Source: Rhizobium sp. L1K21
Lineage (GTDB): Bacteria > Pseudomonadota > Alphaproteobacteria > Rhizobiales > Rhizobiaceae
Direction: 5' to 3'
Assembly (NCBI RefSeq): GCF_024055895.1
Contig: NZ_JAMXLE010000011.1
Location: 1-64,000 of the forward strand
DNA length: 64,000 nucleotides
The position numbers and the translations under genes were made by a program. Within the stretch, counting starts at the first letter, position 1; every line of letters starts with the position of its first letter. Below are positions 26,845 to 34,438 of the stretch, piece after piece. Below the pieces are notes generated by a model, which ran no database searches, was not told the origin of the DNA, and worked only from the letters and a program-made list of their open reading frames with translations.

Positions 26845-27528
26845 TCAAGGCTGGCGAATGGGATCCGAGGCCAAGCGCAGACGATCGTCCACAGTGCGAA
26901 CGACGAAAGTCACCTCTTCACCGCTGGGCATTGCCTCAGGCTCATCGAGCGTGAAGATAAAACGGCCCTGTTCGTTTGACCGGACGGTTTCCAAAGGATG
27001 GAACCGCTCATTTTCAAGCCATCCGAGCTCTAGCTCTGCATCGCCTGGCAAGCCGGCAGCCTGAAAATGCAACCGGTCATCCGGGTCCAGTCTGGCTTTC
27101 AGCCAAGCACCTCTCGCTGGACCGGTCTCAAATCCCGGAAGGCCCAAGTTTTCGCCAAGCCTGATAAAATCCTCATTCAGGTCCGGGTTTTCTGCGAGAT
27201 AATCCGAGGCGGAGCTTCCCGCTTCAGACGCGGCTTCACCAATGCGCTTTCCCGCATCCTCGACAGCCCTACGAGCTTCAGCCAGCCAGTCTTTGGAATC
27301 GGATGCGGCTGGCAGGCTCAGCCGATGGTGCGCGCGTAGCTCCGTCTCGCTTTCGGCATCGTTGGCTTCCAGCAAAGCAGGGATGGATACGTTACAGCGG
27401 TCTGAAAGTTCTTCAATGCTCTCGCCCGGCTCGATGGCTTCGCTTTGCCCACATGGCGACTGTGCGTTGGCGAGGGTGGGAACCAGCAAAGAAAAAGTGA
27501 AAAGAGCAAATCCTGCTTTGTAGTTCAT
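26845..27528 (-). CDS. Secreted LysM-domain protein
   Basis: 227-residue exported protein. A signal peptide (about 1-22, ending ANA) precedes a LysM-like motif (about 32-74, PGESIEELSDRCNVSIPALL), then an Ala-rich helix (about 80-115) and a beta-rich C-terminal domain I do not recognise. LysM suggests peptidoglycan binding in the periplasm. AGGAGG precedes the ATG. An exact EcfG-type promoter lies 27 bp upstream, placing it in the general stress regulon. Confidence 0.78.
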   Translation of the reverse strand: MNYKAGFALFTFSLLVPTLANAQSPCGQSEAIEPGESIEELSDRCNVSIPALLEANDAESETELRAHHRLSLPAASDSKDWLAEARRAVEDAGKRIGEAASEAGSSASDYLAENPDLNEDFIRLGENLGLPGFETGPARGAWLKARLDPDDRLHFQAAGLPGDAELELGWLENERFHPLETVRSNEQGRFIFTLDEPEAMPSGEEVTFVVRTVDDRLRLASDPIRQP

Positions 27529-27554
27529 ATCATGCCTCCTTCATTCCTCTGTCA

Positions 27555-27579
27555 AACGGGTAGCCGTCCATGATGTTCC
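27555..27579 (-). promoter_or_regulatory. EcfG-type stress promoter for the LysM gene
   Basis: Read leftward: GGAAC-N16-CGTT, an exact match to the alphaproteobacterial general-stress sigma factor EcfG consensus, 27 bp before the start codon. Confidence 0.8.
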
Positions 27580-27620
27580 ACCGGGGCGTCAGGAGATCGA
27601 CGTCATGACGACAAATGGAG

Positions 27621-27666
27621 GGGAAAGAAAAGGATGGCCAGAACCGATTTTGGTCCTGGCCATCCT
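27621..27666 (-). terminator. Rho-independent terminator of the glycine-zipper lipoprotein gene
   Basis: AGGATGGCCAG (27631-27641) pairs perfectly with CTGGCCATCCT (27656-27666). Read leftward the stem is followed by TTTTCTTTCCCC. It lies 25 bp beyond the lipoprotein stop codon. Confidence 0.85.
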
Positions 27667-27690
27667 CATATTGGATTCATTTCCGGATGA

Positions 27691-27945
27691 TTACGGGCAA
27701 TCGGCTACGTAGCGATCACCGTAACGGTCGCGGTAATAGCACTGTCCCGGTTCGTTTGCCTGACCGATAAGCGCACCTGCTACAGCGCCGACAGCGCCAC
27801 CCACTGCAGCACCTTGAACGTTGCCGCTAACGATGCCGCCAACTGCCGCGCCTGAAGCACCGCCGATGGCTGCACCGCGTTCTGTCTGTGAGCAACCGGC
27901 CAGACCGGCAAGCAGTACGATAGTGGCTGGACCAATGATTTTCAT
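27691..27945 (-). CDS. Small glycine-zipper lipoprotein
   Basis: 84 residues. The lipobox is LAGC with lipidation Cys18, followed by glycine-zipper repeats (AAIGGASGAAVGG, GAAVGGAVGAVAGALIG) forming one or two hydrophobic helices, then a short basic/aromatic tail with two cysteines (CYYRDRYGDRYVADCP). Outer-membrane or periplasmic-face anchoring is expected. The start ATG 27945 has GGGAG upstream; a longer in-frame ORF to 28263 is not real. Own EcfG-type promoter and a strong terminator, so monocistronic. Confidence 0.8.
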   Translation of the reverse strand: MKIIGPATIVLLAGLAGCSQTERGAAIGGASGAAVGGIVSGNVQGAAVGGAVGAVAGALIGQANEPGQCYYRDRYGDRYVADCP

Positions 27946-28005
27946 TATTCGCTCCCAAGTTTGTTTGCAAATTTTCAACCGGCCAGACTGCCGGCTCATG
28001 GGGCT

Positions 28006-28030
28006 AACAACTTCGGGGCCTAATGGTTCC
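28006..28030 (-). promoter_or_regulatory. EcfG-type stress promoter for the glycine-zipper lipoprotein
   Basis: Read leftward: GGAAC-N16-TGTT. The -35 is exact and the -10 has one change from CGTT. The implied leader is about 55 bases. Confidence 0.7.
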
Positions 28031-28067
28031 ATGATCAATGGAGGCGCCATACGAGCGCGTTCGATTT

Positions 28068-28092
28068 GGAACAAACAGCAACAGGCGCGGTT
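28068..28092 (+). promoter_or_regulatory. EcfG-type stress promoter for a small membrane protein
   Basis: GGAAC-N16-GGTT, exact -35 and GTT core of the -10. It is divergent from the lipoprotein promoter 38 bp away; both promoters sit in one 75-bp control region. Confidence 0.72.
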
Positions 28093-28156
28093 GAAGCTGA
28101 AGAAACCGGCCAGACAAGCTGGTCCGTTGAATTGTATTCTCTCAAAGGTGAAATCG

Positions 28157-28333
28157 ATGGTCCGTGAAATTCCACCCAAGAAAGCGCGACAAGGCGGGAC
28201 ATCGCGGCGCGTGCTGATCGTGCTCGTTGTGTCGCTCGTCGCTGCCTTCGCAGTCTGGGGCATTGCCGAACTTTATTATTACGGGGCGATGGCTCCCGGA
28301 CCTCAAGCCAATGAGGCGGGCGAAAGTCTTTGA
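28157..28333 (+). CDS. Small single-pass membrane protein
   Basis: 58 residues: a basic N-terminus (MVREIPPKKARQGGTSRR), one membrane helix (about 19-38, VLIVLVVSLVAAFAVWGIAE) and a short polar tail. AAAGGTG precedes the ATG; a longer in-frame ORF overlaps the divergent control region and is rejected. No family recognised. The EcfG-type promoter upstream marks it as a stress protein. Confidence 0.62.
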   Translation: MVREIPPKKARQGGTSRRVLIVLVVSLVAAFAVWGIAELYYYGAMAPGPQANEAGESL

Positions 28334-28359
28334 CAGGTATCCCTGCCGTTGATCGAAAG

Positions 28360-28384
28360 TGAACAAAACGTCGCTGCACGTGTT
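28360..28384 (+). promoter_or_regulatory. EcfG-type stress promoter for the 90-residue protein gene
   Basis: TGAAC-N16-TGTT: one mismatch in each box, correct spacing, 24 bp before the start codon. Confidence 0.55.
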
Positions 28385-28407
28385 CTGCCCTAGACAGGAG
28401 ATGAACC

Positions 28408-28680
28408 ATGACAGACGAAAACAAGAGCAGTCCGCTGCACTCGCCGGTTGGTGGGGAGGCCGATGTAGAAGCAACGGCAGAAACCATTACGCCCAAAGAA
28501 ATTACCGCCATTACGATCAGCGACAAACCCATTTCCAGTCGCAAGGAAGCGCTGCGAGACATGATAACCGAGCTTGAGGCGCGCGTGGACGCCAGTGACC
28601 GGGGCAGCGATTTAGAACCACTTCTGGAAGAGGCCCGCAATGCTCTGCAAATTCTTGAAGAAAAGCGGGACGAAGCATAG
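28408..28680 (+). CDS. Hypothetical 90-residue acidic protein
   Basis: Soluble, acidic protein with a disordered N-terminal half and a helical C-terminal half (SRKEALRDMITELEARVDAS to the end), probably a coiled coil. A good AGGAG precedes the ATG. It lies upstream of an AI-2E family permease gene (69 bp) and may be co-transcribed. No family recognised; stress control is inferred from the promoter. Confidence 0.68.
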   Translation: MTDENKSSPLHSPVGGEADVEATAETITPKEITAITISDKPISSRKEALRDMITELEARVDASDRGSDLEPLLEEARNALQILEEKRDEA

Positions 28681-28749
28681 CCGCAGAAACCCCAATCTTC
28701 CACGCTCTGCGGCTGCGCCTCAAAAATACGAAAGCCTTTCACAATTACT

Positions 28750-29832
28750 ATGCAAAATAGCTACTCCAACAACCAGACAAACTATTCCACGAGCCAAAGT
28801 GAATCGAGAAGCGTGAGCGGTAGTCAAAGCAGGGCAGTGCTGCTCGCCCCGCTGTTGTTCCTGCTGCTCGTTGTTGTGCTCGCCGCAGCCTGGAAGCTGA
28901 CCAACCTCCTGCTGCTGGTCTTTGGCGCCGTGCTGGTCGCCTTGCTTTTCAACGCATGTTCGAGCGCCCTCAGCCGATGGACCGGCGTGAGTTACCGGAT
29001 ATCGCTGACCATTGTGGTGATTTTGATCACGCTGCTGATTGCGGGCTTCATGGCGATGCTCGGGTCACAAATCGCCAGCGAAATGAACTCGCTCATCAAG
29101 AAAGCACCGCAAATGATTTCCGCTGCGGGCGATTATTTCGACATCACCGACAGTGAAGAGTGGATCAAAAACCGGCTGGAGGACATGATCGGTCAGCGCA
29201 GCCTTGTTGGCGACCTGACAGGCATTTCGACCGTCTTGCTTTCGGTGCCGGTGAATATGTTTCTGGTTGCGATCGGAGGCATTTATTTCGCTGCCGATCC
29301 CAAAGTTTATAATCAAGGTTTCCTGAACCTCTTGCCGCAGCGACACCGTGCCCGGATTTCTAATGGCATGTCGGCTGTTGCAGACGCCCTGAGACGCTGG
29401 TTTTTCGGTCAGCTTCTCTCCATGATCTGCATTGGGGTACTGACCACGATTGGTCTCATGGCGCTCGGAATTTCATCGCCCTTTGCCCTTGGTTTCATAG
29501 CGGGTGTCTTGGAGTTTATTCCCTATATCGGGCCGGTATTGAGCGCGGTCCCGGCTGTCGCCGTAGCGTTTGGAAACGGCCCGTGGGACGCCCTTTGGGT
29601 GGTCGTCCTCTATACAGCGATACAACAGGCAGAATCGGCCTTTCTCGTGCCGATTATTCAGAAGAAGACCGTCAAACTACCGCCGGGCCTGACTGTTTTC
29701 ACAATTCTGGCATTCGGGATTTTGCTCGGGCCTGTCGGCATGATTTTCGGTGCACCGCTGACGGTGGTCTCTTTTGTCCTCGTCCAGAAATTCTGGAAGG
29801 AGGATGTCATCGAAAACGAACAACCTCACTGA
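28750..29832 (+). CDS. AI-2E family transporter (PerM/YdiK type permease)
   Basis: 360-residue inner-membrane protein with about eight hydrophobic segments. Family motifs are FGAVLVALLFNACSSALSRW near the N-terminus and the C-terminal GFIAGVLEFIPYIGPVLSAV with PxGLTVFTILAFGILLGPVG. Despite the name, members range from autoinducer-2 exporters to Na+/H+ antiporters, so the substrate is unknown. An Asn/Ser-rich N-terminal 25 residues precede the first helix. Confidence 0.85.
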   Translation: MQNSYSNNQTNYSTSQSESRSVSGSQSRAVLLAPLLFLLLVVVLAAAWKLTNLLLLVFGAVLVALLFNACSSALSRWTGVSYRISLTIVVILITLLIAGFMAMLGSQIASEMNSLIKKAPQMISAAGDYFDITDSEEWIKNRLEDMIGQRSLVGDLTGISTVLLSVPVNMFLVAIGGIYFAADPKVYNQGFLNLLPQRHRARISNGMSAVADALRRWFFGQLLSMICIGVLTTIGLMALGISSPFALGFIAGVLEFIPYIGPVLSAVPAVAVAFGNGPWDALWVVVLYTAIQQAESAFLVPIIQKKTVKLPPGLTVFTILAFGILLGPVGMIFGAPLTVVSFVLVQKFWKEDVIENEQPH

Positions 29833-29854
29833 TCTAAGCAAGACCGGCAAAGCT

Positions 29855-30082
29855 TCAACTCTTGTTATGATCGCTTTCCTGGTTGTAGCCTCGCAAAATG
29901 GACCGATCATCAGGTTCAATGGGTTTATGGGGCTGGATATTCTGGCTCTCGCGTTCGCGTTCCCGGAGCGTCTTGGATTTTTGGAGATCCATGGTGGGGT
30001 CAAAATCTTTCCCTTTGTTGGATGTGTCGATCTCATCGTTGATGATCCGCTTCTGCTGTTGTTTGGTCTTTGGTCCTGTCAT
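29855..30082 (-). CDS. Hypothetical 75-residue charged protein
   Basis: Highly charged, probably largely disordered protein (MTGPKTKQQQKRIINDEIDT at the start, then an Arg/Glu-rich region and a His/Lys tail). ATG 30082 has GGAGAG upstream; the longer ORF to 30229 includes the promoter. No domain recognised. An EcfG-type promoter lies about 100 bp upstream. Convergent with the AI-2E gene. Confidence 0.62.
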   Translation of the reverse strand: MTGPKTKQQQKRIINDEIDTSNKGKDFDPTMDLQKSKTLRERERESQNIQPHKPIEPDDRSILRGYNQESDHNKS

Positions 30083-30183
30083 TTTGATCTCTCCGCTTGA
30101 CGTGGCAGGCCGGCAGAGGGCTTTTCGGCTGCTGGTTTTAGCCGGGCGGCCCAGGCACAAGCTCCCGGCTATCGGGCGTTCCC

Positions 30184-30208
30184 AACCCAACGAAACAGGT
30201 TTTGTTCC
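30184..30208 (-). promoter_or_regulatory. EcfG-type stress promoter for the 75-residue protein gene
   Basis: Read leftward: GGAAC-N16-GGTT, starting about 100 bp before the 30082 start codon. Exact -35 and GTT core of the -10. Confidence 0.65.
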
Positions 30209-30213
30209 AGACA

Positions 30214-30240
30214 GCGAAAGGCGGGGCAAATTGCCCCGCC
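30214..30240 (-). terminator. Terminator downstream of the PfpI-type gene
   Basis: GGCGGGGCAA (30220-30229) and TTGCCCCGCC (30231-30240) form a 10-bp GC-rich stem around one base. Read leftward it is followed by TTTCGCT. It lies 50 bp beyond the PfpI-type stop codon and just before the next EcfG-type promoter. Confidence 0.65.
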
Positions 30241-30289
30241 CCTGATGGAAACCTGATCGCCGGTTTTTGCGATGACATCCAAGGGCCGG

Positions 30290-30850
30290 TCAAGCAGCCT
30301 TTCTGTCGTGGCGCCCTTCCTGGATCTCTTCAATGATCTTGGCGACAAAAGCATCCAGGTCTGCGGGCGAGCGGCTGGTTACAACGCCCTCATCAGCAAC
30401 CACTTCGACATCACGCCAGTCTGCGCCGGCATTGATCATATCCGTCTTGATGGAATGATAGGAGGTCGCCTGTCGACCCTTGACCAGATCGGCTTCGATC
30501 AGCAGCCACGGTGCGTGGCAGATTGCGGCTATTACCTTGCCGTCACGCCAGAACTTTCGGATGATTTCGAGGGCGTCGCCGTTGGTGCGCAAGATATCAG
30601 GATTGATCTGCCCACCCGGTAGCACGAGCGCATCATAATCTGCGGTATTTACGTCTTTTACCGACACATGGGCTTTAACAGTTTCACCCCAGTTCTTGTC
30701 TCGCCAGGATTTGATATCCGCGCCATCAGGCGATGCGATGCTGACCTGCGCGCCGGTTTCTTTGAGTTTGTCACGCGGAACAAGCAATTCCGACTCCTCG
30801 AAGCCGTTCGTCGCCATAATGAGAATTCTGGCGTTCTGAATAGAGGGCAT
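30290..30850 (-). CDS. DJ-1/PfpI family type 1 glutamine amidotransferase-like protein
   Basis: 186-residue DJ-1/PfpI domain protein. The nucleophile-elbow cysteine is C111 followed by H112 (AAICHAPWLL), the acidic partner is near E19 (NGFEESELL), and ALVLPGGQINPD is the conserved loop. Members act as stress-protective deglycase/chaperone or peptidase-like proteins; the exact activity is disputed for the family. Own EcfG-type promoter upstream, divergent from the BON-domain gene. Confidence 0.86.
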   Translation of the reverse strand: MPSIQNARILIMATNGFEESELLVPRDKLKETGAQVSIASPDGADIKSWRDKNWGETVKAHVSVKDVNTADYDALVLPGGQINPDILRTNGDALEIIRKFWRDGKVIAAICHAPWLLIEADLVKGRQATSYHSIKTDMINAGADWRDVEVVADEGVVTSRSPADLDAFVAKIIEEIQEGRHDRKAA

Positions 30851-30912
30851 GATTTCCTCCTTTCGCTGTTATGGACATCGATGGCCGGTCATTCGGCCAT
30901 CCGTCTCCACGC

Positions 30913-30938
30913 AACGGGCTGCGGTTTGCATTTGTTCC
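30913..30938 (-). promoter_or_regulatory. EcfG-type stress promoter for the PfpI-type gene
   Basis: Read leftward: GGAAC-N17-CGTT, both boxes exact with a 17-bp spacer, 63 bp before the start codon. Confidence 0.68.
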
Positions 30939-30960
30939 GAAAGAAAGACGGTTCGTGACC

Positions 30961-30985
30961 TGAACTTTATCCACGGTCGTTCGTT
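30961..30985 (+). promoter_or_regulatory. EcfG-type stress promoter for the BON-domain gene
   Basis: TGAAC-N16-CGTT, one mismatch in the -35, exact -10, 30 bp before the start codon. Confidence 0.65.
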
Positions 30986-31014
30986 ACAAACAAAAGCAAA
31001 GCTCGGAGACAGCC

Positions 31015-31512
31015 ATGGCACAGTTGAAAAATGAGAAAAGAGAAACAACCCGCGAAGAAGATTATCGCGACTATGAAGAGCGCGATCTGGACCGCGGCTG
31101 GCCTTATGCGGACGAAGATCGCGATCCGGCCGCCCGAAACGCGCCATACGGCTCCACCCAATCGAACTTTGATGAAACGCAGGACATCGGTGCAGAAATT
31201 GCTGAGAAGACCGCCATTGCAAGCGATGGTGGACCTCAGATCGTCCCTTCAAGTGAAGAGCAGATAATCAATGACGATGCGCTTGAGGAAAAAATCGGCG
31301 TTATTTTGCAATCCTCCGACAGCATCGAATCCTCTACAATCGATGTCAGAGTGCACAATGCCGTTGCCGAACTCGAGGGTTCGGTCGAAACAGAGGCTCA
31401 ACGCACTGAAATTGAAAGGGCTGTTCTATCCGTTGAAGGCATACAGGACTGCAAGAACCGACTAACGCTCATCGGTATTGATAGTCACATTCCTTCGGAT
31501 GCAGACGAATGA
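31015..31512 (+). CDS. BON-domain protein
   Basis: 165 residues: an acidic, repetitive, probably disordered N-terminus (about 1-90, rich in Asp/Glu/Arg/Tyr) and a C-terminal BON domain (about 95-155, STIDVRVHNAVAELEGSV and EGIQDCKNRLTLIG). BON domains bind phospholipid or envelope surfaces; with no signal peptide it is probably cytoplasmic, on the inner face. GGAG precedes the ATG. EcfG-type promoter upstream; probably co-transcribed with the exchanger gene 55 bp downstream. Confidence 0.78.
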   Translation: MAQLKNEKRETTREEDYRDYEERDLDRGWPYADEDRDPAARNAPYGSTQSNFDETQDIGAEIAEKTAIASDGGPQIVPSSEEQIINDDALEEKIGVILQSSDSIESSTIDVRVHNAVAELEGSVETEAQRTEIERAVLSVEGIQDCKNRLTLIGIDSHIPSDADE

Positions 31513-31567
31513 TGCTTGGAGTGACGCCTGGCGGTAATGAGAGACCAGAACCTGACAAGCTTGGGCG

Positions 31568-32599
31568 ATGATCGCCGGTTTACCTCTCATATATGTTGTC
31601 TTGTTGATGGGCGCGGCAGCGCTCGTCATTTTTGCGTGCGGGCTGCGCATGACGTCGCTGGCAGACGAGATTGCCGACCGCACGGGCCTGGGCGAAGCAA
31701 TCGTGGGCGGTGTTCTGCTCGGCGCATCCACATCACTGTCTGGAACGATTGTCTCATTCACCGCCGCATTTGACGGTCATGCCTCGCTTGCCTTTGCCAA
31801 CAGTGTCGGCGGCATTGCCGCACAAACCGCCTTTCTTGCACTTGGCGACCTGATCTATCGGCGGGCCAACCTCGAACATGCATCGGCGGAGTTGACGAAT
31901 GTCTTTCAGTGCGGCCTGCTGATCGTGCTTCTCTCCATTCCCTTTCTGGCTTCGACCACCCCTGAGATCAATGTTTTCGGGCTGCACCCCCTCTCCTTTG
32001 CCATTCCCGCGATTTATGGCTTTGGACTGGTCGCAACCCGCTGGGTCAGGGAAAACCCCATGTGGGAACCCGTACAAACGGAAAGAACCCGGTCAGACAC
32101 GCCAGACGACGAACAAAACTCGGGAAAGAGCCTGGCGCGTCTCTTCGCCGTCTTTGCTCTCCTGCTGGTTTGTTTGTCTGTAGCCGGCTGGACAATTGCG
32201 CGCTGCGGCGCAGTCTTGTCGTCTGAGATTGGTTTGTCACAGACACTTGTCGGCGCTTTGATGACGGCCCTCATCACCTCTCTTCCCGAGCTTGTGACCA
32301 CGCTGTCTGCTGTGCGCCGTGGGGCGCTTCAACTGGCGGTCGGGGGCATCATTGGTGGCAACACCTTTGACACACTGTTCCTGACGCTCGCGGATGCTGG
32401 ATATCGGGGCGGCTCCATCTACCATGCCGTTGGCGATGTTGATTATTTCTGGAACGCGATAGCACTTGTCATGACAGGCGTTTTGATGCTCGGTCTCCTT
32501 TTACGTGAAAAGGAAGGCGCTGCCCGGATCGGCTTCGAAAGCGTTCTGCTTTTCGCCATCTTCGGTTCAGCAGTCACCCTTCAGTCTGTCTGGGGCTGA
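31568..32599 (+). CDS. Sodium/calcium exchanger (CaCA) family membrane protein
   Basis: 343-residue protein with about ten membrane segments arranged as two inverted halves. The alpha-repeats are GASTSLSGTIVSFTAAFDGH (near 58) and TSLPELVTTLSAVRRGALQL (near 240) with GGIIGGNTFDT. The first repeat lacks the usual acidic residue (GTSLPE becomes GASTSLSG), so ion specificity may differ from classic CaCA exchangers. It follows the BON gene and is probably in the stress regulon. Confidence 0.78.
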   Translation: MIAGLPLIYVVLLMGAAALVIFACGLRMTSLADEIADRTGLGEAIVGGVLLGASTSLSGTIVSFTAAFDGHASLAFANSVGGIAAQTAFLALGDLIYRRANLEHASAELTNVFQCGLLIVLLSIPFLASTTPEINVFGLHPLSFAIPAIYGFGLVATRWVRENPMWEPVQTERTRSDTPDDEQNSGKSLARLFAVFALLLVCLSVAGWTIARCGAVLSSEIGLSQTLVGALMTALITSLPELVTTLSAVRRGALQLAVGGIIGGNTFDTLFLTLADAGYRGGSIYHAVGDVDYFWNAIALVMTGVLMLGLLLREKEGAARIGFESVLLFAIFGSAVTLQSVWG

Positions 32600-32617
32600 C
32601 GCGCGCAGGCGTGTTGC

Positions 32618-32642
32618 GGAACAAATGACGTGAAACACCGTT
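32618..32642 (+). promoter_or_regulatory. EcfG-type stress promoter for the DUF3008 gene
   Basis: GGAAC-N16-CGTT, an exact consensus match, 37 bp before the start codon. Confidence 0.8.
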
Positions 32643-32679
32643 CTGTCGGTTGTGAGACAACAACCGAGGAGACGGAAGA

Positions 32680-32874
32680 ATGCCGGCAAAATCAAAAGCA
32701 CAACAGAAAGCTGCAGGCGCTGCACTCTCCGCGAAGCGAGGCGATTCCAAAAAGAAAGACCTGCAGGGCGCGTCCAGGCAAATGTACGAGTCGATGTCGG
32801 AGTCCGAGCTGGATGAACTTGCTTCAACCTCAAGGAAGGGCAAGCCCGAGCATGCCTCCAAGGATGATTCCTGA
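32680..32874 (+). CDS. DUF3008 family small basic protein
   Basis: 64 residues, Lys/Ser/Ala-rich: MPAKSKAQQKAAGAALSAKR followed by SMSESELDELASTSRKGKPE matches the DUF3008 pattern. It is probably disordered or DNA/RNA-associated in stressed cells; function unknown. GGAG precedes the ATG. Promoter is a perfect EcfG site. The MgtC-type gene follows by 42 bp. Confidence 0.8.
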   Translation: MPAKSKAQQKAAGAALSAKRGDSKKKDLQGASRQMYESMSESELDELASTSRKGKPEHASKDDS

Positions 32875-32916
32875 GGGCGACTTTAGAGTGGTAAGGAAGA
32901 GAACCGAGGGGAACCC

Positions 32917-33396
32917 GTGAGCATCGATCTCAGCCTGTGGGCACAGGCGACATGGCTGCCAATCGACGTCATCGCGTCACGCCTCCTGCTAGCGCTTGTA
33001 CTCGGGGCCGCGATCGGTTTTGAACGTGAGCTCAAAAACCGGTCTGCCGGGCTTCGGACCCATATTCTGGTATGCCTTGCCTCCTCCATCATCGCGATCC
33101 TGACGATCGAGATCATTCACGAAGATACGCTGCAATCAGACGCGGTCCGCATTGACCCGATCCGTCTGATCGAGGCCGCGACAAGTGGCGTGGCCTTTTT
33201 GGCTGCGGGCGTGATCGTGTTTGCAAAGGGTGAGGTCAAGGGTCTGACAACGGGTGCCGGAATGTGGCTTGCCTCTGCAACAGGTCTTGCCACCGGCCTC
33301 GGTTATTGGCAGGTTGCCCTTCTTGCCACCGTACTCGCCTTGATCGTTCTTTGGTTGTTGCGCCATATCGAAGGCTTGACAGACAACAAGTCGTGA
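32917..33396 (+). CDS. MgtC/SapB family membrane protein
   Basis: 159 residues with four to five membrane helices and the MgtC motif RLLLALVLGAAIGFERELKN followed by AGLRTHILVCLASS. The protein ends after the membrane domain and lacks the C-terminal ACT-like domain of virulence MgtC, so it belongs to the short SapB-like group. GTG start at 32917 with GAGGGG upstream. Last gene of the stress island; function (magnesium, membrane potential or other) not certain. Confidence 0.83.
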   Translation: MSIDLSLWAQATWLPIDVIASRLLLALVLGAAIGFERELKNRSAGLRTHILVCLASSIIAILTIEIIHEDTLQSDAVRIDPIRLIEAATSGVAFLAAGVIVFAKGEVKGLTTGAGMWLASATGLATGLGYWQVALLATVLALIVLWLLRHIEGLTDNKS

Positions 33397-33409
33397 ACGC
33401 CGCGCTCCA

Positions 33410-34249
33410 TCAGGTGCCGGAAAAGGACTTCGGAAGGCTCATGTGCCGGTTGACGTCCTTGTAGAGCAGGTAGCGGAATGGACCGGGGCCGCCTGCATAG
33501 CAGGCCTGCGGGCAAAAGGCGCGCAGCCACATATAATCGCCGGCTTCCACCTCAACCCAATCCTGGTTGAGCCGATAAACGGCCTTGCCTTCCAGAACAT
33601 AGAGCCCGTGCTCCATCACATGCGTTTCGGCAAAAGGAATGACGCCGCCAGGCTGAAAGGTGACAATGTTCACATGCATATCATGGCGGACATCGCGCGG
33701 ATCGACAAAACGCGTTGTTGACCAGGCCCCGTTTGTATCCGGCATCGCCACGGGCTCGAGCTGGTTCTCGTTGGTGACAAAGGCTTCGGGGACCTCCAGA
33801 CCATCGACCATCTGATAGCGTTTTCGGATCCAATGGAATTGCGCCTGGCTTGGTCCGGCGTTTTTCAGCGTCCACTCTGCACCCGGCGGAAGGAAAGCGT
33901 AGCCGCCTTGTTCCACCAAGAATGGCTTGCCGTTGATCTTGATGTCCAGCATCCCGCTGGTCACAAAAAGGACAGCCTCGACGCCGGTCTCTGTCTCCGG
34001 TCTGTGGCTGCCGCCGCCCGGCTCAATTTCGGCTATATAATGCGAGAACGTCTCCGCAAAGCCGGAAAGCGGGCGCGCCATCACCCAGAAGCGGGCACCA
34101 TTCCAAAACGGGAGATAACTCGTCACAATGTCGCTGAAAGTGCCTTTTGGGATCACCGCATAGGCGGTGGTAAACATGGCCCGGTCTGTCAGCAACTGGG
34201 TCTGTGGCGGCAAGCCTGCGGGAAGTGTGTGGTAACTGCGCTGAGCCAC
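33410..34249 (-). CDS. allE: Ureidoglycine aminohydrolase-like bicupin
   Basis: 279-residue protein with two cupin domains (about 55-125 and 190-265) resembling (S)-ureidoglycine aminohydrolase, which releases ammonia from ureidoglycine in allantoin breakdown. GLPPQTQLLTDRAMFTTAYA, FWVMARPLSGFAETFSHYI and PFAETHVMEHGLYVLEG are characteristic. I choose GTG 34249, preceded by AAAGGACA; an ATG at 34378 would add 43 residues unlike the family. No allantoinase or allantoicase is in the window, so the pathway is completed elsewhere or the substrate differs. Confidence 0.82.
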   Translation of the reverse strand: MAQRSYHTLPAGLPPQTQLLTDRAMFTTAYAVIPKGTFSDIVTSYLPFWNGARFWVMARPLSGFAETFSHYIAEIEPGGGSHRPETETGVEAVLFVTSGMLDIKINGKPFLVEQGGYAFLPPGAEWTLKNAGPSQAQFHWIRKRYQMVDGLEVPEAFVTNENQLEPVAMPDTNGAWSTTRFVDPRDVRHDMHVNIVTFQPGGVIPFAETHVMEHGLYVLEGKAVYRLNQDWVEVEAGDYMWLRAFCPQACYAGGPGPFRYLLYKDVNRHMSLPKSFSGT

Positions 34250-34330
34250 GCCGATGTCCTTTCTAGTCTGTGATGCCTCGATTTGACAGCCAAATTGCCG
34301 AGAGGCCGGAAGACGCTTGAACGAATCTCC

Positions 34331-34359
34331 GGCGCGATATTCCTCCAAAATATCGCGCC
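34331..34359. other. Intercistronic 11-bp hairpin
   Basis: GGCGCGATATT (34331-34341) pairs perfectly with AATATCGCGCC (34349-34359) around a 7-base loop, between the truncated hydrolase gene and the bicupin gene. No T-run on either strand. It may be an RNA-processing or stabilising hairpin. Confidence 0.5.
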
Positions 34360-34438
34360 CGCCAAGATGTTCAGCCAAACCACTTTGGGCTTTATCAATG
34401 ATTGTTGAGCTATCCCTCGGCTGCGCTGCCGCCAGAGA

